DNA of 64,000 nt, from the NCBI RefSeq assembly GCF_000826645.1, contig NZ_JXJP01000001.1, forward strand, positions 1 to 64,000, read 5' to 3'. Both the position numbers and the translations under genes were made by a program. Positions 55,319 to 64,000 of this stretch are shown here, one piece after another (within the stretch, counting starts at the first letter, position 1; each line of letters opens with the position of its first letter). This stretch comes from Psychroserpens mesophilus. Its GTDB lineage: Bacteria > Bacteroidota > Bacteroidia > Flavobacteriales > Flavobacteriaceae. Under the pieces are notes generated by a model. The model was not told the origin of the DNA. It searched no databases and saw nothing but the letters and a program-made list of their open reading frames with translations.

Positions 55319-58144
55319 TTATAAGTTATTAATTATCCAAGATACATAATATTGAGATCCAATAAGGCCAGTTCCAACAGCCGTGAAGTATTCATCTCCT
55401 AGAAGGTTGGCTGCACCAATTTTAAATGTAGATTTTAAAGAAGGAACTCTATAATTGACTTGTGCATCAAAAACATGAAAAGAAGGTACTTGGCCTTGAG
55501 CAAAAGATGCTTCCCAGTAATATGTATCACTCCACCTCCAAGCTAGATTAAATCCTAAGTTTTCTAAAAGGTCAGTTTTACCAAAAGAAGCTTTAACTTT
55601 ATGTTCAGGAGTATTAAAATTAGTTTGGAAATCTGGATTGGCTTCAGCATCAAAGTCTAATTTTGCGTAAGTATAATTAAGACCAATATCAAAGCCATTA
55701 AAGACTTTAGAAGTGATTCCAATGGCTGCTCCATAAGAACTTACATCAGCATCAGTGTTTGTGTAAGCTCTGTAGGCTTGTCTGTCTTCGTTTCCTAAAG
55801 CTGCAATAGCTAATGGTATGTTTGTGCCTGGAAGTGTTTGTTGGAGTTGTACATCACCATAAAACGGAGTAACAACATCTATAGTTGTAATAAAATCCTT
55901 GTATTGATTGTAATAAGCGCTAAAATCAACAATAATTTTGTTTTTAATTTTTCCTCTATAACCAACTTCAAAAGATGATACTTGTTCTGGTTTTACTTTA
56001 GATGGATTGGCAATTTCTAAATCTGCAGGATTAAGTGATTCTCCAAAAGCAGTTACAGAACTCGCTGTGAATGAATTGGTGTATCCATTTTCTGCGCTAA
56101 ATAGTACTGTTGGGCCGCCTAAAACAGCCTGACCAGTTAAACTTAAATCGTAAGGTCTTATTTCTCTTTCTGGGTTATCTGGAGCACTACCAACTAAGAT
56201 AATTCTACCTGCATCTAATCCAATATAAAGCGATTGTGTATCTGGATTTCTAAATCCTGTTTGAAAAGATGCTCTAATATTATGGTTTTCATCGTCACCA
56301 ATGTTATATCCTAAAGAGATTCTAGGAGATACAAATCCGTCAAAAAATTCTGACTTATCATAACGCATAGACGCTGTTACTTTTAATCGATCTTCTTCTA
56401 AGAATTTTTTCTGAATTTGTGTATAAATACCAAATTCTGAATAATCAATAGGACCATCTCTATCTGTGTAAATAGATCCAAATGAGTTTAATTGGTATTG
56501 TCTGTAAGAACCACCAACTTGAATTTCTGCCCAATCGAGAAGATGACCAAAATTATAATTGGCATCACCATGGTAAAATTTAGATTCATCTTTAAACTGG
56601 CTACCAGTTAAAACACTAGGATCGTTTGTCACTTTTTCAAAGGCTCTTTTAAAGTCATCAGATCCTGGAAGGTAACGACCCTCATCAGCTACCAGTCTGG
56701 CAGCAGCATGTGCCTGATTTGCATTTAAGCCTCCTAATGTTCCTTGAGCAAAAGCATTAACATATTCTCCAAACCAAACTTCATCAGGTTTCCATTGTCT
56801 GTTAATATTTACACCCGTAAATACCATATCATATGAATCACCTGCATTATCTGCATTAACATAACCTCTTACAAAGAAGTTATCGTTTTTAATTTCAATT
56901 TTGTGTTGTTGTAAAAAGAAATTTCTAATGGTGTATCTGTTTGATCCTTGATATATTGTAGAACCAGTGCCAACTTTTCCTACATACTGAATTTCAAAAT
57001 CATCAGCCCATGGTCTGAAATATAATCCCCAATCTGCTTTAACACTTTCAGCATTGTAATCGGTTAGGTCTTCTTCTCTGTATCCAGTTCTACTTACATT
57101 TACAGAAGGGATTAAAGCACTGATGCCTGAAGGAGCTATTCCAAGTGCTTCCAGTTCTTGTGCTACAGCATTAATGTTTGTAGACACAATTTCTCCATAA
57201 GTGTTTACACCGTCATAGTTAGGGTCATTTTCTCTAGTACTAGAACCATCAATAAAATTTTTGTTGTCTTTTCCTCTGTAATCGGTTGCATACCAATCTG
57301 TACCTTTTAAATAGGCAAAATTAACTTTAGCAGCAAACTTGTCACTAAATTTGTGAGCAGCTCTTATTCCAAAATCAGTATAATTATTATCTCCTGCGGC
57401 TTCTTGAGAAGTAATTCCTCTTTTAATATAACCACTTAAGCCTTGATGATCGAAAGGGTTTTTGCTTCGCATGAATAAAATACCGTTAAAGGCGTTTGCA
57501 CCATACAATGCTGATGATGCTCCTGGAAGTAACTCTACACTTAAGACATCAGTTTCTGTCATACCCAATAAATTTCCTAATGGGAAATTTAAAGCAGGAG
57601 CAGAGTTGTCCATTCCATCTACAAGTTGCACAAATCTGGTATTAGCAAAAGTCGCAAACCCTCTTGTGTTTATTGATTTAAAAGTTAAACTATTGGTGTT
57701 GATATCAACACCTTTGAGGTTTTCCAGACCATCATAAAAATCTGCTGATGCTGTATTTTTAATTTCTTTAAGTCCGAAACGCTCAATAGTAACTGGAGAT
57801 TCGAATACTCGCTCTGGAGTTCTTGAAGCAGAAATAACGACCTCATCTAAAGAGGTTCCTTCTACTAAGGTGATATCAATTGTTTGAGGGTTTGTTGTTA
57901 CTTCCTGATTAACAGTTTCAAAACCTACACTGCTTATTTGTATTGTAAATGGAGGGTCTTGGTTAACGGTTAAGGTATAATTACCGTCATAATCTGAAAT
58001 AGTTCCTGTAGTTGTACCAGTTACAATAATATTGGCACCAGGTAAGGGCTGACCATTATTATCAATGACTTTACCTTTTACTGTAGTTTGTGAAAAAGAT
58101 AACGCACAACAAAACAGCATAATAGTTTTAAAAAGTGTCTTCAT
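55319..58144 (-). CDS. TonB-dependent receptor paired with an SGNH esterase
   Basis: This 941-residue receptor has a signal peptide ending near ALSFSQ. A carboxypeptidase-like domain follows at about 20-95 (VKGKVIDNNGQPLPGANIIV). The plug has SFETV-like and KGVDINTNSLTFKSINTRGF, then VDGMDNSAPALNF and ELLPGASSALYGANAFNGIL. The barrel ends in SWIINNL. It is co-transcribed with the downstream SGNH esterase, suggesting uptake of an ester-containing nutrient such as a lipid; this is inference from neighbours. Confidence 0.9.
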   Translation of the reverse strand: MKTLFKTIMLFCCALSFSQTTVKGKVIDNNGQPLPGANIIVTGTTTGTISDYDGNYTLTVNQDPPFTIQISSVGFETVNQEVTTNPQTIDITLVEGTSLDEVVISASRTPERVFESPVTIERFGLKEIKNTASADFYDGLENLKGVDINTNSLTFKSINTRGFATFANTRFVQLVDGMDNSAPALNFPLGNLLGMTETDVLSVELLPGASSALYGANAFNGILFMRSKNPFDHQGLSGYIKRGITSQEAAGDNNYTDFGIRAAHKFSDKFAAKVNFAYLKGTDWYATDYRGKDNKNFIDGSSTRENDPNYDGVNTYGEIVSTNINAVAQELEALGIAPSGISALIPSVNVSRTGYREEDLTDYNAESVKADWGLYFRPWADDFEIQYVGKVGTGSTIYQGSNRYTIRNFFLQQHKIEIKNDNFFVRGYVNADNAGDSYDMVFTGVNINRQWKPDEVWFGEYVNAFAQGTLGGLNANQAHAAARLVADEGRYLPGSDDFKRAFEKVTNDPSVLTGSQFKDESKFYHGDANYNFGHLLDWAEIQVGGSYRQYQLNSFGSIYTDRDGPIDYSEFGIYTQIQKKFLEEDRLKVTASMRYDKSEFFDGFVSPRISLGYNIGDDENHNIRASFQTGFRNPDTQSLYIGLDAGRIILVGSAPDNPEREIRPYDLSLTGQAVLGGPTVLFSAENGYTNSFTASSVTAFGESLNPADLEIANPSKVKPEQVSSFEVGYRGKIKNKIIVDFSAYYNQYKDFITTIDVVTPFYGDVQLQQTLPGTNIPLAIAALGNEDRQAYRAYTNTDADVSSYGAAIGITSKVFNGFDIGLNYTYAKLDFDAEANPDFQTNFNTPEHKVKASFGKTDLLENLGFNLAWRWSDTYYWEASFAQGQVPSFHVFDAQVNYRVPSLKSTFKIGAANLLGDEYFTAVGTGLIGSQYYVSWIINNL

Positions 58145-58309
58145 TTTAGGGAATTAGTTAAATTTAGTATAGCAATATAAATAAATATATGCTAATGCAA
58201 TGAAAATTTCTTAAAAAAGTATGCGTGCATAATAGTTTTTAACAAAAAGAGTATATCCTTTTTATTAAATTCGGAATATCGAGCGTTATTATCTCTTAGT
58301 AAAAAAGTT

Positions 58310-60157
58310 TTATTCTACAGTTACTGCTTTAGCAAGATTTCTTGGTTGATCCACATTTTTTCCTAACATTAAGGCAATGTGGTATGAAAGCAGTTGTAAT
58401 GGAATCGTCGTTAATAATGGAGTTAACGATTCAATAGTCTCAGGAACTTCAATAACGTGATCTGCTAATGCTCTTACTTGCTCATCACCTTCGGTAACGA
58501 TACCAATGATTTTGCCTTTACGGGATTTGATTTCTTGAATATTACTAACTACTTTTTCGTAATGTCCTTTTTTTGTAGCAATAACGACAATTGGCATATT
58601 CTCATCAATTAAAGCGATAGGACCATGTTTCATTTCTGCAGCAGGATAACCTTCAGCGTGGATATATGAAATTTCTTTAAGCTTTAAAGCGCCTTCTAAT
58701 GCCACTGGAAAATTGTAACCTCTTCCTAAGTATAAAAAGTTGCTCGCATTCTTATAAATATCTGCAATTGTTTTTACGTAAGCATCAGATTCAAGAGCAC
58801 GTTTTACCTTTTCAGGAATTAGCTCTAATTCAATCATGTGATGTCTAAACTCTGAACTTGAAATGGTTCCTTTCGCTCTAGCCAAACGAAGTGCGATTAA
58901 GGTTAAAACCGTAATTTGAGTTGTAAATGCCTTTGTAGAAGCTACTCCAATCTCTGGTCCAGCGTGAGTATAAGCACCTGCATCTGTTTCTCTTGCAATA
59001 GAAGATCCAACAACGTTACAAACTCCAAAAACAAAAGCGCCTCTAGATTTTGCTAATTTAATTGCAGCAAGTGTGTCGGCAGTTTCACCAGATTGTGAAA
59101 TAGCAATTACCACATCTTTATCTGTTATAACTGGATTTCTATATCGGAATTCTGAAGCATATTCAACTTCAACTGGTATTCTGGCCAAATCTTCAAAAAT
59201 GTATTCAGAAACTAAACCAGCATGCCATGATGTTCCGCAGGCAACAACAATGATTCTATTCGCATTTAAGAAGGTTTTCATGTTATCTTCTATGCCAGCC
59301 ATTTTTATAATCCCTTCATTAGGACGCATACGACCTCTGAATGTGTCCAGAATTGCACTTGGTTGCTCATAAATTTCTTTGAGCATAAAGTGTTCATAGC
59401 CCCCTTTTTCAATTTGTTCTAAATTAAGCTGAAGCTCTTGTACATATGGATCTACTAAAGAATCATCTTTAATCTTTCTAACTTTAACACCCTTATTTCT
59501 TCTTACGACAGCCATTTCCTCATCTTCAAGATAAATAGCATTTTTGGTGTATTCAATAAATGGTGATGCATCACTGGCAATAAAAAATTCATCCTCTCCA
59601 ATACCAATTGCTAAAGGACTTCCAAGTCTTGCAACAACAATTTCATTAGGCTTATGTTTATCAAAAACGGCAATGGCATAAGCTCCGACTACTTGATTAA
59701 GAGCAATCTGAACAGCTTTTCCTAATTTCGTGTTTTCATTTTTCTTGACGTCTTCAATGAGATTCACTAGGACTTCAGTATCAGTATCTGATTTGAAGGT
59801 GTATCCTCTTTTTATTAGTTCCTTTTTGAGTGATTCATAATTTTCGATAATCCCATTATGAATAATAACAAGATCGCCAGAATTTGAATAATGTGGATGT
59901 GAATTAACATCGTTAGGTACACCATGAGTTGCCCATCGCGTGTGACCAATACCTAAATTACCATTAGTAGGCATTTCTCTTTCAATTTTGTCTTGAAGAT
60001 CATCAACCTTACCTTTGGTTTTTGATAACTTTATATCAGTACCATCAAATAGGGCAATTCCTGCACTATCATAACCTCTATATTCCAGTCGTTTGAGACC
60101 TTTAAGTATTATAGGGTAAGCTTCACGATGACCAATGTATCCAACAATTCCACACAT
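58310..60157 (-). CDS. glmS: Glutamine--fructose-6-phosphate aminotransferase (isomerizing)
   Basis: This 615-residue enzyme makes glucosamine-6-phosphate for peptidoglycan and lipid A. The N-terminal glutaminase begins MCGIVGYIG with nucleophile Cys2, and has GHTRWATHG. Two SIS domains follow (ACGTSWHAG and SQSGETADTLAA; LGRGYNFPVALEGALKLKE). The C-terminus AKAVTVE is canonical. It is the third gene of the starch-synthase-like/DUF4270/glmS operon, eight bases after DUF4270. Confidence 0.98.
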   Translation of the reverse strand: MCGIVGYIGHREAYPIILKGLKRLEYRGYDSAGIALFDGTDIKLSKTKGKVDDLQDKIEREMPTNGNLGIGHTRWATHGVPNDVNSHPHYSNSGDLVIIHNGIIENYESLKKELIKRGYTFKSDTDTEVLVNLIEDVKKNENTKLGKAVQIALNQVVGAYAIAVFDKHKPNEIVVARLGSPLAIGIGEDEFFIASDASPFIEYTKNAIYLEDEEMAVVRRNKGVKVRKIKDDSLVDPYVQELQLNLEQIEKGGYEHFMLKEIYEQPSAILDTFRGRMRPNEGIIKMAGIEDNMKTFLNANRIIVVACGTSWHAGLVSEYIFEDLARIPVEVEYASEFRYRNPVITDKDVVIAISQSGETADTLAAIKLAKSRGAFVFGVCNVVGSSIARETDAGAYTHAGPEIGVASTKAFTTQITVLTLIALRLARAKGTISSSEFRHHMIELELIPEKVKRALESDAYVKTIADIYKNASNFLYLGRGYNFPVALEGALKLKEISYIHAEGYPAAEMKHGPIALIDENMPIVVIATKKGHYEKVVSNIQEIKSRKGKIIGIVTEGDEQVRALADHVIEVPETIESLTPLLTTIPLQLLSYHIALMLGKNVDQPRNLAKAVTVE

Positions 60158-60165
60158 AGTTATTT

Positions 60166-61803
60166 CTAGTTATTTGGTTCAGTATAAAAGATTTCCAAAT
60201 ATAATTTTTTTTCTTCTTCTAAAGTGTTATTTCCATAAAGAACTGTCCCTCTTGGAGTAATAATTGAACTCACAGGGATTTTTTCATTAGAGTCATCTGG
60301 GTTGAACACATCAAAATCTTGAGAATTGCTTTCTAAGTTGATATTTCCTGAAACCACTAAGCCAAGCTCAACATTTGTTGAATCTCTGATTAACATATTA
60401 TTGATGTGTTCTGTGATTCTAATCTTGTATCTAATACCTTTACCATCATCTTCACGTTGTAGTCTGCCTAAGTGACCAGTTCTTGAATTTATAGGTAACG
60501 TGGTGTTAGCTGTATCAAAAAAGTAATCAATTAAAGGAGCATTATTTTTCATATCGTATAAATAGATGCGATCAGGTTCTTCAAGTCCAACAACGCTAGC
60601 TTGATCTACATAAAATACGAGATTAGCTTCGTTTATTAATTTTTTACTCTTAATAAATTTTCCATCTTCATCTATTTCAACAAATTCATTTTTAAAATAT
60701 TCAAAGCTGTTAAACAGAATGTTTTCATCTGTGTTTTCACCATCAAATAATTTTATAACTGCCATAGAGCCTTCACCACCTTTGAGATATAATTTATCAT
60801 CACCATCATTTTCATTACCGTCAGATAACATAAAGTCGTTTGATAAAAAGTTTACTCGATTTCCAGTAAAATTTAATACATAAGTGGATTGTACAGGATC
60901 TCCAGTAGTTAAAGTGTTATCCCTAGTGTAATGTAGGGTAATGTTAGCATTAGTACTAGCGAAATTTAACAAGGACAATGTTCCTGTGCCGTCATCAGCC
61001 TGGGCTTTAAAATAGATTCCTCTAAAGTAATCATTAAAATTATTGATGTTACTTAACTCAGGTGAGCCTGATTTTTCAATGATTTTTTGTTCCCAATATT
61101 CAATTTCGTCTTGATCTGCAGCCACATTAGCTTTAAATGATATACGCAAAGCAGGAACAGAACGACCTGTAACTTCTCCGTCTTCATTTTTTAATACAAT
61201 CTGTCTTTCATCAGGCAAAAAGTTATCTTTTTCATAGAGTAATGTACCTTCTAGTAAAGCATCACTTATTGGTGAATTGCCTGTAGTTTGATTGGAATAA
61301 TAAATCTGAGAATCATTGATACTCGACGTTGGGTCAAAATCTCTTAAAAAATAATTACTCTCGTAAATTGAAAGTTTCATCGGAGAGTCTCCAAAAACAG
61401 AATCTAATTCATAAATGGTTTCGCCTTCTTCAGTATTTTCTATAGCAGTACTGAAGTAAGGAATGCTTATAACTACAGAATCTAGTACAACATTGTTGCC
61501 AAAGTCAGGATCAATTAAATTAGATCTTAATTGTGAGACCACACTAGCCGTTGTAATTCCGTAAAGCGGATCATTGTACACGCCTAATAAATTAATTGGC
61601 AGTGCATTAGTTTGAACAGGATCCAATGCCTTGGAATAAGAAATGACTTCAAATTTTCTCGATAAGCCATTAAAATTTGTAGCATTGTCATTAGTTACAA
61701 TGTCAGATTCTAATGTAGCAAAGTCTTTATCACAAGCAATAAAAAAACTTGTTAGTAGTGAGAGAATCACTACATTTCTTAGGGCAATTTTTTTTCTTTT
61801 CAT
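60166..61803 (-). CDS. DUF4270 lipoprotein
   Basis: This 545-residue protein has a lipobox ending at Cys24 (SFFIAC). The body is typical of DUF4270: LLGVYNDPLYGITTASVVSQL near the N-terminus, VVLDSVVISIPY, and LYLKGGEGSMAVIKLF. It is probably an outer-membrane or surface lipoprotein of unknown function. It sits 12 bases after the starch-synthase-like gene and eight bases before glmS, so the three are co-transcribed. Confidence 0.88.
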   Translation of the reverse strand: MKRKKIALRNVVILSLLTSFFIACDKDFATLESDIVTNDNATNFNGLSRKFEVISYSKALDPVQTNALPINLLGVYNDPLYGITTASVVSQLRSNLIDPDFGNNVVLDSVVISIPYFSTAIENTEEGETIYELDSVFGDSPMKLSIYESNYFLRDFDPTSSINDSQIYYSNQTTGNSPISDALLEGTLLYEKDNFLPDERQIVLKNEDGEVTGRSVPALRISFKANVAADQDEIEYWEQKIIEKSGSPELSNINNFNDYFRGIYFKAQADDGTGTLSLLNFASTNANITLHYTRDNTLTTGDPVQSTYVLNFTGNRVNFLSNDFMLSDGNENDGDDKLYLKGGEGSMAVIKLFDGENTDENILFNSFEYFKNEFVEIDEDGKFIKSKKLINEANLVFYVDQASVVGLEEPDRIYLYDMKNNAPLIDYFFDTANTTLPINSRTGHLGRLQREDDGKGIRYKIRITEHINNMLIRDSTNVELGLVVSGNINLESNSQDFDVFNPDDSNEKIPVSSIITPRGTVLYGNNTLEEEKKLYLEIFYTEPNN

Positions 61804-61815
61804 GTATGCTTTTAA

Positions 61816-62625
61816 CTAATTTAGTACTTTGGTGTTGTAGAATTCGGTGTAAGGCTCTGCAAATTCTTCTATTGGGAAATAGTCCAGAACAGGTTTTTCA
61901 CAAGCGTCTAAATGGTCTTCAAGATCTTTTGGTAAATCAACTGAGCCTTTTATAAGTGCATCTGAATGATCTATAGCAATTTTCATTAGATTACTATAAT
62001 TAGGCGTTTCCAGTAATTTAATACTAGCTTCATCAATATTGTCAAATTTAACTTTATTAACCATGTTTTTATCTAACGTTCCTTCAAAGCTTTGATTGTA
62101 TATGGACGTCACAATTTTACTTTCTGTAAATAAAGGTTCATCTTTATAGAACTCTTTAAGGTATAGAGGTAATAAAGCTGCTAACCATCCATTAACGTGA
62201 ATGATATCGGGTGACCAATTTAATTTCTTTACAGTTTCAATAACACCTTTCGCGAAAAATATAGCGCGTTCGTCGTTATCTGAAAATAATTTTCCTTCTT
62301 CATCTGAAAGAGTCGCCTTTCGTTTAAAGTATTCTTCATTATCAATAAAGTACACCTGAATTCTTTCTTTAGGAATAGAAGCTACCTTGATAATTAATGG
62401 CATGTCTAAGTCGTTAATCACAAGATTGATACCTGATAGACGTATCACTTCGTGTAGTTGATGTCTTCGTTCATTTATATTTCCATAGCGAGGCATAAAT
62501 ATTCGTATTTGTCCTCCTTGTTTGTTTACCATTTTTGGAGCTTCAAATGACATTGAAGAAATTTCTGTTTCTGGTAAATATGGTACAACCTCAGATGACA
62601 CATACAATATTCTCTTATCTTTCAT
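61816..62625 (-). CDS. Half-size glycogen/starch synthase-like (GT5 N-domain) protein
   Basis: From the ATG at 62625 (MKDKRILYVSSEVVPYLPE) this is 269 residues. It aligns with the N-terminal catalytic domain of glycogen synthases: VSSEVVP, IRIFMPRYG, VYFIDNEEYF, SPDIIHVNGWLAALLPLYLKEFY and IVTSIYNQSFEG. Two things are missing. The Lys-x-Gly-Gly ADP-glucose motif that follows VSSEVVP is replaced by PETEIS, and the whole C-terminal nucleotide-sugar-binding domain is absent. A classical synthase activity is therefore unlikely. It heads the operon with DUF4270 and glmS, and is divergent from panC. An upstream start at 62661 would overlap its own promoter. Confidence 0.85.
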   Translation of the reverse strand: MKDKRILYVSSEVVPYLPETEISSMSFEAPKMVNKQGGQIRIFMPRYGNINERRHQLHEVIRLSGINLVINDLDMPLIIKVASIPKERIQVYFIDNEEYFKRKATLSDEEGKLFSDNDERAIFFAKGVIETVKKLNWSPDIIHVNGWLAALLPLYLKEFYKDEPLFTESKIVTSIYNQSFEGTLDKNMVNKVKFDNIDEASIKLLETPNYSNLMKIAIDHSDALIKGSVDLPKDLEDHLDACEKPVLDYFPIEEFAEPYTEFYNTKVLN

Positions 62626-62662
62626 AAATCTGTCGTTTTTGGAATTAAAAATAAAAAACATG

Positions 62663-62670
62663 CAAAATTA
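62663..62670 (-). promoter_or_regulatory. -7 promoter box (TAATTTTG) for the glmS operon
   Basis: A TAnnTTTG match on the minus strand 38 bases upstream of the ATG at 62625. Confidence 0.5.
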
Positions 62671-62701
62671 CAAAAATTTATGCAGATTGCTAGTAAAATA
62701 T

Positions 62702-62709
62702 TAAGTTTG
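62702..62709 (+). promoter_or_regulatory. -7 promoter box (TAAGTTTG) for panC
   Basis: A TAnnTTTG match 25 bases upstream of the panC ATG, divergent from the box at 62663. Confidence 0.55.
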
Positions 62710-62734
62710 CACGCTGTTAAACTTTTGTTATGGT

Positions 62735-63586
62735 ATGAGGATTTTTAAAAACAAAACAGACTTAATCGCATATGTTGATGCATTAAAGTCTGATAATAAA
62801 ACACTCGGTTTTGTGCCTACTATGGGAGCATTGCATCAAGGACATGCCTCATTAATTCGAAAAGGCTTACAGCAAAATGATGTTGTAGTTGTAAGTATTT
62901 TTGTCAATCCGACTCAATTTGACAACAAAGATGATCTTATAAAATATCCTAGAACTTTAGATAGTGATGTCGAGTTGCTAAAGGAAATTTCTGAAGATAA
63001 CATTATTGTTTATGCACCAACTGTATATGATATTTATGGTAATGATGTGAAGTCTACGCCCTTTGTCTATGATGGTTTGGAGCATGAAATGGAAGGGAAA
63101 TTCAGAACGGGTCATTTTGATGGCGTAGGAACTATTGTTAAGCGTTTGTTTGAAATTGTTAGACCTGATAAGGCTTATTTTGGCGAAAAGGATTTTCAGC
63201 AATTAATGATTATAAAAAAATTAGTAGAAAAACATCGCATTCCAGTCGAAGTTATTGGCTGTGAAATCTATAGAGCTAAAGATGGTTTAGCCATGAGCTC
63301 TCGCAATACAAGATTACAACCAGATTACCGAAAAGCAGCACCTTTTATATATAAAACATTAAAAACTGCCAAATTAAAGTTTGGCACAAAAAGTGCTACT
63401 AGTGTTTCAGAATGGGTTGAAAACCAGTTTGCTGAACATGATTTATTAGATTTAGAATATTTCATAATTGCAGATGTTGATACTCTAAAAACTGTAAAAC
63501 GAAAATCTAACAAAAAGACATTCAGAGCTTTTATTGCTGTATATGCAGATGATATTAGACTCATAGATAATATCGCACTAAATTAA
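62735..63586 (+). CDS. panC: Pantoate--beta-alanine ligase
   Basis: This 283-residue enzyme condenses pantoate and beta-alanine to pantothenate using ATP. The HIGH-like [11 protein letters not shown] (His34, His37), [20 protein letters not shown] and KMSKS-like MSSRN motifs are intact. It is followed by panD, which supplies beta-alanine, after 13 bases. Confidence 0.97.
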   Translation: MRIFKNKTDLIAYVDALKSDNKTLGFVPTMGALHQGHASLIRKGLQQNDVVVVSIFVNPTQFDNKDDLIKYPRTLDSDVELLKEISEDNIIVYAPTVYDIYGNDVKSTPFVYDGLEHEMEGKFRTGHFDGVGTIVKRLFEIVRPDKAYFGEKDFQQLMIIKKLVEKHRIPVEVIGCEIYRAKDGLAMSSRNTRLQPDYRKAAPFIYKTLKTAKLKFGTKSATSVSEWVENQFAEHDLLDLEYFIIADVDTLKTVKRKSNKKTFRAFIAVYADDIRLIDNIALN

Positions 63587-63587
63587 T

Positions 63588-63595
63588 TATCTTTG
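63588..63595 (+). promoter_or_regulatory. Possible -7 promoter box (TATCTTTG) for panD
   Basis: An exact TAnnTTTG match ending four bases before the panD ATG. If used, the transcript would be nearly leaderless; it may also be chance. Confidence 0.4.
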
Positions 63596-63599
63596 CCGC

Positions 63600-63950
63600 A
63601 TGCAAATTCAAGTCGTAAAATCTAAAATTCACAGAGTAAAAGTTACAGGAGCTGACCTTAACTACATTGGTAGTATCACTATTGATGAAGATTTAATGGA
63701 GGCTGCTAATATTATTCAAGGTGAAAAAGTTCAAATCGTAAATAACGATAATGGTGAGCGTTTAGAAACTTATTGTATTCCTGGACCACGTCATAGTGGT
63801 GAAATTACCCTTAATGGAGCAGCAGCCAGAAAGGTTGCCGTTGGAGATACTCTTATTTTAATAACATATGCGTTCATGGATATAGAAGACGCTAAAGTAT
63901 TTAAACCATCATTGGTATTTCCAGACGAAGCGACGAATCTTTTAAAATAA
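63600..63950 (+). CDS. panD: Aspartate 1-decarboxylase
   Basis: This 116-residue pyruvoyl enzyme makes beta-alanine from aspartate. The proenzyme self-cleavage site Gly24-Ser25 lies in [10 protein letters not shown]; the mature alpha chain starts at Ser25. The Tyr and Arg context ([21 protein letters not shown]) is canonical. It forms the panC-panD pair for coenzyme A supply. The last 50 bases of the window after it hold no recognisable feature. Confidence 0.97.
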   Translation: MQIQVVKSKIHRVKVTGADLNYIGSITIDEDLMEAANIIQGEKVQIVNNDNGERLETYCIPGPRHSGEITLNGAAARKVAVGDTLILITYAFMDIEDAKVFKPSLVFPDEATNLLK

Positions 63951-64000
63951 ACTTTTGAATATAAAGACAGCAAGATTCCTAAAAATAGTTCTCCCTTTAT

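Overview
The window is low-GC chromosomal DNA from a member of the Bacteroidota, almost certainly a marine-type Flavobacteriaceae. The evidence is consistent: type IX secretion (T9SS) cargo proteins with type A and type B C-terminal sorting domains, a PorZ-like T9SS component, four TonB-dependent receptors, families typical of this group (DUF4270, DUF5689, lipocalin-like lipoproteins), an atpD-atpC pair separate from the other ATP synthase genes, and many copies of the Bacteroidota -7 promoter box TAnnTTTG just upstream of genes. I see no rRNA, tRNA, CRISPR array, insertion sequence, prophage or integrase. The window is mostly core genome. No gene-free stretch exceeds 300 bases; the longest (34885-35097, 51371-51572, 53433-53623, 9969-10148, 58145-58309) hold promoters, terminators or nothing I recognise.

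Layout. 1-3455: 3' part of a giant T9SS type B cargo protein. 3504-9436: a TonB receptor followed by a DUF5689 lipoprotein, divergent from a secreted endonuclease/exonuclease/phosphatase; a plausible nutrient-scavenging locus. 9510-15771: membrane protein, PEP carboxylase, small Lys/Cys-rich protein, ferritin, histone-deacetylase-like enzyme, and a lipocalin/OmpA lipoprotein operon. 15865-20135: Tex and MetG; metG carries an in-frame palindromic repeat and has another inverted repeat in its leader. 20287-23668: LD-carboxypeptidase, a membrane-tethered winged-helix regulator, a T9SS type A cargo protein and YraN. 23671-27607: operon yicC-gmk-nadD-PLP enzyme. 27714-34884: thioesterase, EamA transporter, ArsC-like protein, CPA1 antiporter, DUF3298 lipoprotein, cystathionine gamma-synthase, a nitrilase-GNAT fusion and a barrel protein. 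35098-42120: glutamate dehydrogenase, then porZ-recO-TonB receptor. 42179-51370: a 1600-residue lamin-tail T9SS protein, recX, barrel protein, JmjC-like oxygenase, small membrane protein and a BtuB-like receptor. 51573-58144: atpD-atpC, then a TonB receptor with an SGNH esterase lipoprotein. 58310-63950: an operon of a half-size starch-synthase-like protein, DUF4270 lipoprotein and glmS, divergent from panC-panD.

How the genes work together. Outer-membrane and secreted functions dominate: receptors paired with lipoproteins or hydrolases for import, T9SS cargo plus PorZ for surface display, and OmpA/lipocalin envelope proteins. Interspersed are housekeeping genes for translation (metG), nucleotide and NAD synthesis (gmk, nadD), CoA precursor synthesis (panC, panD), amino-sugar supply (glmS), nitrogen and C4 metabolism (gdhA, ppc), recombination (recO, recX) and energy (atpD, atpC).

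The points most worth a second look are the palindrome inside metG, the starch-synthase-like half protein lacking its substrate motif, the nitrilase-GNAT fusion, the receptor/DUF5689/nuclease locus and the membrane-anchored regulator with a C-terminal DNA-binding domain. I did not find a clearly new multi-gene defence or mobile system.
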